Of a stretch of DNA of 64,000 bases, positions 29,533 through 40,480 are shown in pieces (the stretch's first letter is position 1; every line of letters starts with the position of its first letter). The position numbers were made by a program, and so were the translations under genes. This DNA comes from Entomortierella parvispora (taxonomy: Eukaryota; Mortierellomycota; Mortierellomycetes; Mortierellales; Mortierellaceae): contig OY752153.1 in NCBI GenBank assembly GCA_963573315.1, positions 868,001 through 932,000 of the forward strand, given 5' to 3'. The notes beneath the pieces are model-generated. The model did not search any database and had not been told where the DNA came from. It saw only the letters and a list, made by a program, of their open reading frames with translations.

Positions 29533-32500
29533 CTATATTCCTGATGATACAGTTCGTAGCTTGCCTTTCTTGCTTCGACGCACATCGCGATGATGCGTGC
29601 ACGATCCTCTTCGATTCAACAACGCCTGGTCTTTCTTATGCTTGTTGGGTGTCACCTCCGCTGAGATGTGGTCCACCATTAAAGAAATGGAAGACTTGTC
29701 AAAGTTCACTGCGTTCGCGATGGTTTGGGCGTCACCCTTGCCTTGTGATTGATCAGGACGACTTCTGATAGGGGGTGAGGATGCAGCCGAAGATAGAGGA
29801 CCCCTTGAAGGCATACTCTCCGCATGAATCGCCCCATAAACAATCGCGCCCATGAGAGCGATGGCCATGAGAATCGTCAAGTAGAACCGGCAAAATTCAG
29901 ACATTTGCCAGCAACGGACCACATTCTCAGGACTTATTCTGCGCTGGACGGACGCTGGCATGTACCGAAGGATGAACGGTGACTCCTGCTGGATGTATCT
30001 CAATTGGTGCCTCTGATGCCACCGCTCTCTTCGAGCTCGTCGACGCTCCGATGCGCGACTTCGCCGCGACCTTGCCTGGGTTGCTCTTGAAGAGGAAAGG
30101 CAACAGAAAAAGAATCGGCCCCAAGAGCAAGAACGTGAGGGCGCCACTGCCTCGCGCTCAGCATCCTCGCGATCATCCTCGTCCTCGGAGGAATCACTGA
30201 TATCACTATATTCGTAGTAGGCATTAATGTCCAAATCGAGTATGTCTTCAATCTCGTCAGAGGAGGAATCGAAGGAGTACTCTGAGGAGTCATAGTCTTC
30301 TCGTTCAAACGTCTGAAGGTACAGGTCTAACTGTGCTTCATGATCCTTCTCGTCGGACTGGGTTAACTGGACTCGGCTTTCCCTATGTTTTGCTGCTGTG
30401 GTTTCGTCAGCATCCAGTGCTCTCGTGGAGTCTTCATTCGCGAAAGTCGCATCTGGACACCCGCGGTTGGGATCTGCCGGAGCGGTCCCCGCACTCCCTT
30501 CCACGTCGATTTGTTCAGATGGAATAGAAGCCACTGTTGTTGCGCCTGCTCTGCGTCTCCAAGGTAACCACGAACGACTTCGTTCTTCCACGCTTGAATG
30601 TACTGTTCGCGGTTGCCCATACTCGTCTCGACTTGCTCCCTGTTCTCTACGCTCGTCCTGGGCTGATCCGCGCTGATCCAGAGTCAAAGGGCCCTGCGCT
30701 GTTGTTTCTCTTTGTGTGCTTTGTCTGTTTTCTTCTCCACTAGGCTGAGTAACAAAGGCTAGTGACGCAGGATGAGGTATCACGCCGACGCGTCCTGCGC
30801 GATCTTCGAAATCTTCACGGCTCAAATGTCGAAACAAAAGACGTTGAAAGGATGGAAAGAGCATGAAGTCCTTGCTGCTTCCAATCATGACCGCAACTCT
30901 GTCTCCAGGTTGCACTGGCACCCATTTGCATCCATCCGTGTCGCAATTCTCCTCAATTGCTTTCTCGTTCTCCTCGATTGCATCGGCTGCGCTCGCTTGT
31001 GACAAGGACGGTGAAGAAGGAGGAAGCTCGGGTGGCTGGTACATTGAAACGCCCCCGAATCGCTTGGCAACAGGTGCAGGAAGTGTGGAAATGGCGAAAG
31101 GAGAAAGACCGGTTTTGGGCATTTTGAGAGGTTGAGGCTCTGGATCCCACCAAGGTATTGTGCGCAATTCCTGATGGCGTGCCGCAATATTTCGATCGCG
31201 TCTGTTACTCGATTTTAGTCCATGGTTTGTGTCAAGCACATATGATTTCGATTTCTCGTCTTTGTCCTTGAGTGGCGGCGGAATCTGGGTTTCTGCCTCT
31301 GAAAGAGTCCGGTGCTGTCGGATCTCCTCCAGCTCAAACTCTTCCAGAGCTTCCGAAGCATGAATCTCTGACGCTGATTGAGTAGGGCTACTCGTGTTTA
31401 CTTCAGTTGACAGGCTTGCTTCGCAATTGATGTGTTTATCCACAGCAGTGCTGCCGCATGTCTTTGCAGTTTTGAGCCGTTTAGGAAGTCGAAGCCCCCG
31501 TTCAGAAGGCTCTAATACCGCGATATCCTTTCCCAGTTTGTATCTCATGAGTCGTGGGCAAGATGATCGTTTCCAACACTCTGTTATTGCAGGTTCCGCG
31601 AGTCCTGCTGTTCGTGATATTGGGCGTCTCCTTCGACGGGTTGGTAATGAGGAGGAAGCCGCACCTGGCCGAGGCGCTAGAATTATACTCCTTCGCCATC
31701 GACGCCACTCTAACTCGTGCTGTGCCTCGACTTCCAGAGTGGCGAGTCGAGCCTGGCGCCATTTCTCTTTCCGTATCTCTTTTTCCTCCAGAATCATCTC
31801 GGGTGTCTTTTCCACGGCTTTTTCGTTTGTTGCTTTTGACTGCGACAGATGATGGTCCTGGTGCTGAGACTGTTGGGGGTGATACCGGAATCGAGGATCT
31901 ATCCCTGTGACGACACCAGCCGGACGGATGACCATGGCCCAAGGCTCAAACCACCAGCCTCCGCAGCCCGACTCCAAAACTGCAAAAAACATGGGATCAC
32001 CTTCTACGTCCGTGTTGGTCAGTGGATTCTTGAGGCTCCGGTTCTGAATCAAAGAATGGACATATCGGGGGATTTTTGGCTTGGTAACCGGCGGTCGAGA
32101 GTCAGTACGCTGAGCTCCTTGCTCTTCTGACTCGATGGGTACAGTCATTGAGGGAATACCCTGGTCCTGATCTTCCCTGACAGATACTGCCGATGGTATT
32201 TGCGGCTGTGTTGGGGCCGCACTATTAGGGGGTAGGATGCTCTCTCCTTGCTCTTGTTCTCCAGGCAAAGGCGGTTCAAAATACTGAGGGAGGTGCTCTC
32301 GGAGAGCTCTCGATCGGACTCTTTGGGTTTGAAAGACAAGTTGGAGGAGATGCTGTGCATGGTAGTAGTCCGAGTGCTTTGGAGGTGCAGGGACTGTACA
32401 TCCACAGGAACACCCCTGAGGTGTTGTCTGAAGTCGGGCGAGGATCAAGGAGACGGGCTGGCCTGTTTTTTTTTTTTTTTTGAATGTTGGATGCTTGGTT

Positions 32501-32741
32501 AGTGACTGAAACAAACGCCATCCAACACATAAACTTTGGGGACGATCAACTTGCCAGAAAGGTTGGTCCTTCGATGTTTGTATGCATCCTCCTCCCTATT
32601 TTGACTTTGTGTGTCGCCACTTGATGGCCCGGGTCGAAGATAGGTCGAAAGTGGTTCGAGGGTAAAGGGATCAATGGTGGATTGGGGTATGCTCCCAATC
32701 CAGCGGTTCGTTGGGGTGACAAAGTGGATGTGTCCAGACAT
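29533..32741 (-). CDS. Large unknown protein with one C-terminal membrane segment
   Basis: Two exons are proposed: 32741-32517 (MSGHIHFVTPTNRWIG start) and 32457-29533, giving about 1049 residues. The 59 bp intron has a CTAAC branch site, a run of 16 A (T on the + strand) and two possible acceptors (32463 or 32458). Phase favours the GTTTGT donor with the later acceptor. Visible blocks: CGGWWFEPWAMVIRPAGVV (about residue 265), a long basic/Ser linker, a folded-looking block CKWVPVQPGDRVAVMIGSS (around residues 600-660), a strongly acidic Ser/Asp/Glu zone, basic RSRRSRASERRRARRERW, and one hydrophobic helix FYLTILMAIALMGAIVYGAI (about 930-955) followed by a basic tail. This suggests a tail-proximal anchored protein of an internal membrane. 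No family recognised. Confidence 0.6.
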
Positions 32742-33266
32742 GACCCGGGACGCAAAGAGCCGACGATGTTAAAGGGAATGGAGGATTGGCTAGTAACTGA
32801 GGAGATATCAAGACAGCCGGGATGGGGGGGGGGGGGCATCAGAGACTGGCCGAGTGGCGGGGGGTGGGGTGAGGAAACAACGCAAAGACGAGACAGAGAG
32901 AAGAGAGAATAAGTAACCTCTGTTCCATTTACAACCGAAACGCGATGACGGAAAGAGTGCGTCCGTTCCTGACGAGAGACAACAGCCATGCACAAGCACT
33001 TTACGAGATCATGATGATCACGTACCCACTGGGCGACGACATGAGCCCGTCAAGCTGGCACTGCACTTTATCATTGATCCACATCTATCTCGATGCATCA
33101 CGCTGGACAAGGAGCCTGTAATGATGCCGAGTGTGGTCAGAGCTCAGAGGGCAGTACACATTGTGAAATAAAAATAAAGCACAACCGTGCGCCACCAATC
33201 TGCGCAGCACACTTCTCTTTCGGACTTTTCGTCATCTGTCCATTCATCATTCCTTTCTCATCTGCA
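32742..33266. promoter_or_regulatory. Divergent promoter region between the unknown membrane protein and the F-box gene
   Basis: 525 bp separate the two start codons. It contains a run of 11 G (32826-32836) and a GA-rich stretch. The frame of the F-box ORF stays open upstream to 33093, but the first ATG that begins the F-box-like helix is at 33267. Confidence 0.45.
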
Positions 33267-34955
33267 ATGCTCACCCCCCTTGATCTGCCGGAGATTCTCA
33301 CCCTCATTGGACAGCAGCAATTGCGCTCGGACACACCCAACCCTCGCCATGACCTGGTTTCCTGCATCCTCGTTTGTCGTCGTTGGCACCGTTTTTTCTT
33401 GCCTTTACTGTGGCAGACTATCCAACTAGACCCAGGTTGGCAACACTCGCCTTCCTCACCAAGCGGTCCTCTCCTTGCCAAATATTCTCATTTCATTCGC
33501 TCCCTTCAAGTCAAGACAACGGATGGGTTGAACGAATATCTCGCAACATGCACGAACCTCAAGACCCTCACGATATACGGCGTTCAACCTGACAAGGATC
33601 GACTTTGGGCTGATCTGACCTGCTTGATCCAACGCAACCCATCTATCGAGTGGATTATCCTCGGCCTCAATCTTCAGACGGGTCCCTCACCCGAATTCCT
33701 TAGGGCATTGCCTGACGCCTGCCCAAACTTGAAGCGTTACGAGTCCAGCCAGGGTCGTTATGACAAGCCGGCCCAGGTCGAGGCACTGCTTGAAGTCATT
33801 AGTCGGATCAAAACAGCCTCGTCTCGAAATGAATGCTTCGCTCCGCTTTTGGATCCAGGGTCCCGCCCGGAAGAGTGTACATCTTCCTCATACCCACCCT
33901 TGCCAGAACAACCACTGATGAAAAGCAGGACGTTCCCGTATCTCTGGGAATTAACTCTCAAAAACGCCTCTGGGCTTGACATCTCATCTCAGCTCGATCT
34001 GGTGTGCCAATGTCCATCACTGAAGAGTCTTAAGTGGACCGTTCGACCCGAGCACGTACTTCCCGCCCAGGAAATATGCGAGCGAATTCCTGTAGCATGT
34101 CCGAAACTTTCTCAGCTGCAGATGGATGGCTGTGGACTTCCGTATCCAGATGATATCGGACAAATTGTAGGATCGCTTCCTCTACTGAATCGTTTGATCC
34201 TGTGTGGGATCGACATCACTCCCAGCGCATTCACAGCAGTAAGGAAGCATTTTTCCACTCTTCATACCTTGGACCTCATTGACTGCCTCAATATTGAAAG
34301 TTGGATGATTCAAGAGATATTGGAGCGATGCCCTACTTTGGTCAGCATGATGGCACCGCCGGTATTAATGAAAGACATTGAGGCAGGTCAAGGATGGGCG
34401 GCTCTCGGATTGAAACATTTCCAGGCAACGCTGGTGGCTTCACATCCTAATGATATCAAGGAGCAACAGGCGGTTTGGACTGAAATCGGAAAGTTGACTC
34501 GATTGCACGAACTTCACGTCGGCGGTCATCGGAGACGGACGCAACATGGACTGGAATTCTTGTTGGATGCAGGGATGGATCGGATACATTCGTCAACAAA
34601 GTTGAAACAACTGTCGATTGGAGCGGCATGTCAGAGAATGACGATAGAAGGAGTAAAATGGATGTTGCTACATCTTGAAAACTTGAAGGGCCTGGAGGGC
34701 TACTTTCCACCGACTTGGTGGTCAACAGAAGTGTCACAGTACCTAACGAAAGCGGGGATTGTCATCAAAATGGAGGATATACCTTGGGAAGATCCAGACT
34801 CGAAATATGACGATGACGATGATGACGAGTACGACGACGATGGCTATGGCTATGACTATGACTATGACTATGACTCCGAAGAAGAGTATGGAGACGTGGA
34901 AGAAGGCGATGTGGCAGTTGCTACGCTGGAAGAAGATCAGCCTTCCCCTCAATAG
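33267..34955 (+). CDS. F-box/leucine-rich-repeat-like protein
   Basis: One exon of 562 residues. The start MLTPLDLPEILTLIG, then the LVSCILVCRRWHRFFLPLLW segment, is a clear F-box-like helix set. It is followed by irregular leucine-rich repeats with regularly spaced blocks such as CTNLKTLTIYG, CPSLKSLKW, CPKLSQLQMDGC and LHTLDLIDCLNIE. Proteins of this kind bring substrates to SCF ubiquitin ligases through Skp1; the substrate is unknown. The tail is an acidic Asp/Tyr repeat (YDDDDDDEYDD, then repeated YD units, about residues 512-540). An earlier in-frame start at 33093 would add 58 residues without F-box similarity and is less likely. AATAAA lies just after the stop. Confidence 0.82.
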   Translation: MLTPLDLPEILTLIGQQQLRSDTPNPRHDLVSCILVCRRWHRFFLPLLWQTIQLDPGWQHSPSSPSGPLLAKYSHFIRSLQVKTTDGLNEYLATCTNLKTLTIYGVQPDKDRLWADLTCLIQRNPSIEWIILGLNLQTGPSPEFLRALPDACPNLKRYESSQGRYDKPAQVEALLEVISRIKTASSRNECFAPLLDPGSRPEECTSSSYPPLPEQPLMKSRTFPYLWELTLKNASGLDISSQLDLVCQCPSLKSLKWTVRPEHVLPAQEICERIPVACPKLSQLQMDGCGLPYPDDIGQIVGSLPLLNRLILCGIDITPSAFTAVRKHFSTLHTLDLIDCLNIESWMIQEILERCPTLVSMMAPPVLMKDIEAGQGWAALGLKHFQATLVASHPNDIKEQQAVWTEIGKLTRLHELHVGGHRRRTQHGLEFLLDAGMDRIHSSTKLKQLSIGAACQRMTIEGVKWMLLHLENLKGLEGYFPPTWWSTEVSQYLTKAGIVIKMEDIPWEDPDSKYDDDDDDEYDDDGYGYDYDYDYDSEEEYGDVEEGDVAVATLEEDQPSPQ

Positions 34956-34962
34956 AAATTCT

Positions 34963-34968
34963 AATAAA
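34963..34968 (+). terminator. Polyadenylation signal AATAAA of the F-box gene
   Basis: AATAAA starts 8 bp after the F-box stop codon. Confidence 0.5.
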
Positions 34969-35527
34969 TACATGAATGTATGCTACATGTCATTTTGAAG
35001 AGATCACGCGTGTTGCGGCAGCCGCCTTTGTCCACAGGGCAAGCAAGCCTTAACAGAGGTCTCTTCTCGGGCATGTGCATGCATGCGCGCCTGCAGTCAT
35101 AATTGGTGGCAAATGCAGTCTCCAGTCTCGGGACACGGTTTGAATTTTTTTTTTCCTCCCTTGGGCGGACGTCTCACTCGCCTTGATCATTCCTTCCTTC
35201 CTTCATCATCTCTGCCCTCTTGCAACGTCTCTTTCTCTGTCTCTCGTTCTCTGTCTCTTTCTCTTTCTCTCGTTCTCTTTCTCATTCTCATTCGCCATCC
35301 ACCTCTGCTTTTCTGTCGTCCTTACCTCTCTCCCCTCCCTTTCGAGCAACATGCTGCTGTGCTAGACTGCCGGCCTCCTTCTCCTTCTTTCTCTCCTCGC
35401 CCTCCTCGTTCCTCACCTCCTGGCCCGTATACTCACGCAGTAATCCTCTCAAAAGCTTCTTCCTTATAACTACCTTTAAAAACCGACCGGATAGACTGTC
35501 TCTCTGTTCCTCCTCTTCTCTCATTGC
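34969..35527. other. Intergenic, CT-rich leader of the next gene
   Basis: No gene is seen. The stretch from 35180 to 35420 is strongly pyrimidine-rich (TCTCTTTCTC units) on the coding strand of the downstream gene, as fungal 5' leaders often are. Confidence 0.45.
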
Positions 35528-38500
35528 ATGGTCGTCCAGCCCAGACTTGTCGGGGTACTGCTCCGAGGCAGATCTGCCTGGAAGGCCCTGGCAGAGACGG
35601 ACTACTTTGTGCTGCAGCATCACCCTCGCCAGGAGACCAACCCTTTCCGCATTATCACCCGCGGATTCCCCCACTACAGAGGTATATAACATGCTACATG
35701 CATGCCGCTATCCTACTTCCCTGACCAACTGAGCAAGCATTGCCACATGGACCAACGAGCGCCGCCACATCACAGCAAAACCTCTGTCTCCGTCACATCA
35801 TGTGAATGGCACTTTTTTTTTTCTTTTTCCCCTCTCCTCTTTTTTCGTTGGTAATCCCTCGGTCCTGCGCCAACAGCCCCAGCCGCATCAGCAGCAACTA
35901 CACGCAACAGGCAGCAGCCTACCTGGCTCGGTCCATGTGGCCGGCTCATTCCCTCTGTACTTTACCTTGTACACAAGGCTATTTTTGAGTTGCGTGTTTG
36001 TCATAACGATTTCATATGCCTCATTGTAGCAAGTGGTGCTGAAAGTATCCAATGGCTCTTTCTGCTCGATCGTCTTCTGTGCAAACAAAACAACCGGGTG
36101 TGGGTCGGTTGGATTTGTTCTCTTTTCTCTTGCTCTCGCCCTTGCCTCAATTCGCCTGCTCGTTCGATCAGCTCAGGCTCATGTTATATTTTCAGTTGGT
36201 CTTTCTTGCTTTCGCCCTCCATACCCCAATGGGTGGAGTGTCTTCCGAAGAGGCTTGTGAGCAATGGCCAACATCCCACCTCAGCTCTCGTGTTAACACA
36301 TTCAGGGGATCTAACTTTTTTGTTTGACCTTTTGCCACATAATAGTTGCAGAGGGCAGCTCCGAGGCACTGTTGCATGTCGAGTTGGAGTATCTGTCACA
36401 AATGGCTCGAGAGTCGATCGACGGAAAAATCACGTCCAAAAAGATCTCAAACTGGCTAAAATCCACGTTCTCGCACAACAGTGTTGTAAGTGCTGCGATC
36501 TTCTACTTCGCTTCCATAAGAACGCCGGGGAAGAGAAGTGGGCGAGGAACAAAAGGAAGGGATGGAGGGGATATGATCGCGCGGAACAGCACAGCACAAA
36601 ACGAGGTGCCCTCTCTCTTTTTCTCTCACCGCCATTTTCGCTACCTCTCCTTTTCTGCCATGTGTCGACGGTTGTCCTTTTTTTTATCGTGGGAGGAGAT
36701 ACGCTTCGCATCGTTGGCCTCTGATTGTTTGAGCATTAAAGGATCCAAGGAGACACCAAGAACTAAGATTCAAACATAAGAACTGCATGCAAGGTCCTGG
36801 ATACATGGACCTGGGATGCTGTCTCCTGAAATTACCACTCTCGCGCGCTCGTTCGTTCGCCTTTTCTCTTCTTCTCCCTCTCCCTCCTCTCCCATCTTCT
36901 CCCATCTCCACCGTCTCTTCACTTTGCCCTCTTCCCCGTCCGCGGCACAGAAAAAGTTGGGGAAGCAGGAACGGAACATCAGAGTCCAATTGGGAGGTAC
37001 TGGCCATGGAGACAGTCGTCTGTACTAACAGCATATTGGTACATTGCGCAACGGCGATCCCTTCATTCCCTTCTCTGTGTCATCCGTGTGGGTCCGTGTG
37101 TCCGTGCTGTGGCAATGGTGAATGGACACCAAGGGCAACCACCTCTTTCTCTATTGTTCGAGTTCTTATCGCTTCATACTAACCCACCGTTCAATCTCTC
37201 CATCTCCCCATCTTTTCTTTATTTCTCTTCCTCCTTCTCTCTATCTCTCTGTTCCATTAGCTTGCCATCTCTCCACCTGAACACGGCCTTATCCAGGAAT
37301 CCCACCTCCCCGATCTCCACATTCACGACCCTCTTGAGCTTCAACACGAAGGAGACGGATACATCTCGGACTCCTCTTACATCTCCAGTGGGGAAATGAC
37401 TGATCGCTATTCCTCTAGCAAGAAGACGAAACGACCATTACGCAGAGCCATCTCTCTCGAAGATATCACCACTGCAACTGCTATTCATCGACAGCTCCGA
37501 TCCTCTGGCCTGCTCGAACCCTCCTCCCCCCTGTCACCGTCACTGCAAGAATCTTCTTCCTCTGCTCGAGGAGTACCCCCCAGTTTGCTGAACCCCGTCG
37601 ACAGACCCTCCTCCTCAGCCTCCGCTCCCAATCGAAGCACAACCGTCATGCTAACCCCAGAATATGAGCTGACGTTTGTTCCCCTGAAGGATCGACCCAC
37701 TTCAGCACTTGCCCTGAATATTGAAATCGAGTCCTTTCGGGACCACGGCAGTCTCCCCACGCCAGAAGTGAGCCCAGAAGAACTTTTCGATAGCTCGGAT
37801 GATCTGGCTGACTTTCAGGACGAGGCCTTAGACTCAAAGTCGATACGAACCTTGGACGGACTGAGGTCTTCCCCCGCCCGACGCAGTACGTTTCCAGGAG
37901 CGGAATCGTCCACTTTAACAGGGGGTGATGACACGAGGACATTGGGGGGTACATCCCTTTCCGGAGATGCAACCACTGGGCCCCTCAACTGGCTAATAGA
38001 CTCGCCATTCCTGGACTCGCTTGTAAGCTGGATCGAAGGACTTGAACCATCCTCACAGCAGCTCAAGAGTCACGAAAAGGAAAAGCCTAATCCATGGCTT
38101 GATATTCCATTCCAGTTTATTGCACTGCTGACCTACCCGGAGCCGGACCCCAAGACAGGAAAACTGAGTCTTGCCAGTAAGAATTGTTCACCTTGGAAGG
38201 ATATTGCTGGGTTTAGAGCCGTAAAGGAGTTGAATCGACATTAACACATGCCCCCTGTTGGTATATTCTTGTCGACAGTGGTTCGCGAAACTGCCTTTGT
38301 TCGTCAAAGGAGAAAGACCTTGCTGATGCTCACAGCATACACACTCGTGGTGCGTTACTGCAGCTTTGACTTTTTTCTCGTTGTTCTGTTTGCGAGCAAC
38401 TGTGGGATGCTCTTTTTGATGAAAAACTCTGGTCGCATGAATGTCAACATGGCCAAGAGAGCCGTACGGCAACGTGTTGGCTGGGCCAAACAATGGGCAG

Positions 38501-39798
38501 GAAGCATTTTCAGGAAAGGCGGACCTCCCACTGTTAACAATGGGTCTCATAAGAGTTCGCCTATAAGCTCCTCCTCCTCGCAGCACCACGTGGCTATTCA
38601 TTCGGCACCGTCCAAAGCAGAATCCATCATGACGCAGTCGGCCTCGAATCTCGTTGGCGACAACTCTGGTGCCATCTCTAGCGAAACCAGTCCCCAGATC
38701 AAACGACGAGGTTTATTTGGAAAACGAGTGACGATTGGGAACAATGGGCAGCACCAACAAGGCAACACTATGTCCTCAGTTCCAACAACGATAAACTCGG
38801 CCCATGGTGAGGCTGCATCGGTGGTGACGGGTACAAATTCGACACAGAAGAGACGTTTTTTCCGCCGAGGCAACAACAATGGCGCGGGAAGCTCTTCCAC
38901 TTTGCCAGTGATGACTGCTTCCGCCCCTGTTCCTATTCCGTCAAGGATATCCCAGTCGTCCTCCAATACTACCACCAGCTCCATGCTTGCCAACGCAACA
39001 CCAAATTCGACATACCCACGACTGACCATGAATACCCCTCTCTCAACATCACCCTTGGTTCAGCCACAGTCGCTCCCTCAACTTCAGTTTTCGCCCTTAC
39101 GACCATTTAGTCCAGCAGCGCCTCTATTGGGCAGCGATCTGGATCCAGTCGAGAACCGTCGAACGAGGTCCAAGGCAGGGACGCCTCCAATGCCAGCACA
39201 GGCTCTGTTTTCCAACTCGACCCTCACCTGCCCCTCATCGCCTAGCCCTCCTCAGTTCCAGCAACATCAGCAGGTGCGTAAGAGGCCCGACGATGCCAAA
39301 GATGGATTTACTATTGTTTCACCGGCTCCAATTCCAGTTCCCATCTCTGGAACCAACAACCCTCTCATGTTCTCAGGACTCTCTCAGCTGTTGGGTCGCA
39401 CTTCTCCTTCACCAACGTCTGCGATTGCTGCAACACCACCCAACATAGCATTCACTGCACCTTTGGGATGTAGCACGACTGAATTGTCAAACCCTAAAGA
39501 AGGTCCACACGGGTCTCCTGTATCGTCCATCGCAACTGCTAAAGATCCTCGTGGGCGTGAACTACGTGGAGATGGTGTGGAGACTTCTAGCGAGGAAGGC
39601 GTTCGGCGTGCAAGTACGGACAAAGTCTACTCATACTCTCGATTCTCGCTTCAGACTGGATCTTTTTTATCAGAAGGGATGACGGTCAACAAGAGCAAAA
39701 CTAATGACGCAGCACATGAAACTAGAGACCATGGAGCGGACACCGTATCGCTCGACGCCGTGACGAGTGCGGCGGCCAATGCCATGGACGGCATTTGA
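35528..39798 (+). CDS. Unknown conserved-looking membrane protein with hydrophobic hairpin
   Basis: Four exons join in phase: 35528-35681, 36346-36485, 37297-38176 and 38279-39798, giving 897 residues. Exon 1 (LVGVLLRGRSAWKALAETDY) and exon 2 (VELEYLSQMARESIDGKITS) have dense, non-repetitive coding sequence although they stand alone between introns of 664 and 811 bp. After a Ser-rich linker comes a compact block: NPWLDIPFQFIALLTYPEP, then (over the last intron) MVRETAFVRQRRKTLLML, then a ~35-residue hydrophobic stretch around YCSFDFFLVVLFASNCGMLF (about 404-440), long enough for two membrane passes. It is followed by basic RAVRQRVGWAKQWAGSIF and a long disordered tail. Layout resembles a hairpin-anchored ER or lipid-droplet protein, but that is inference. 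No family name can be given. Confidence 0.68.
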
Positions 39799-40480
39799 AG
39801 GTGCTTATTTATCTTGTATATTACGCAATAATCCCTTGTATCCATCCTCTTCCTTCTCCTCCTCTCTTCCTCTTCCTCCTTCTAGACCTGTAAAATATTG
39901 TACTATTACATAAATCAACCAACGATAATGCAAGACGAAGCGGAGGTGTGTGTGTGTGCGCCTGACGCATGGTCAGTCTGCCACCCCTTTTTTTGGCATG
40001 GCACTTTACCCTTGTTCGCTTCTTTTGGGAGATGACGATTCCATTTCTCTCCGTTCACATTCGGGTGCAATTCGGGCATCCATGAGATGCAGGGACAGTC
40101 AAAGAAAATCTGGAGAGCTGGCTGTGTGTTGATCCGCGCCCACTGTTACACAGCACGCGCACCATGCGACATGTGGCATGGCAACACAAGCAAGGAAGCA
40201 GATATACTCCCACCACTACTGCAGTCCACCCCATGCCTTGAGCTTGTCGTCGCCTTTGCTCTGACTGAAAACACACGCCACACCAAACGACTTGCCGTCT
40301 CTCTTTTCCCCTCATTGTCCTTGTACCTGTCAAACATACAAAAATACACATCCAATTGACCAACGCCATTCTTGCCCTTCTTTCAACAATCTCACGCTCT
40401 AATATACACAACAGACCTCTCTTTCCATCTCTCTCTTCGTCCACTTCTTCTCGTTCATACCAGCCACCCACCACCTCTTC
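39799..40480. other. Intergenic between two + strand genes
   Basis: No gene is seen. It contains the 3' flank of the membrane protein gene, a short TG tract (39946-39958) and a pyrimidine-rich leader (40300-40470) before the Sel1-repeat gene. Confidence 0.4.

Noticed and set aside
32545..32995. 149-codon Pro-rich ORF on the - strand upstream of the unknown membrane protein
   Set aside because: Low-complexity frame over a G-run region, overlapping the proposed exon 1 in another frame, with no domain.
35220..35732. 170-codon Ser/Leu-rich ORF
   Set aside because: It reads the CT-rich leader; the overlapping frame from 35528 has better coding character and splices in phase to exon 2.
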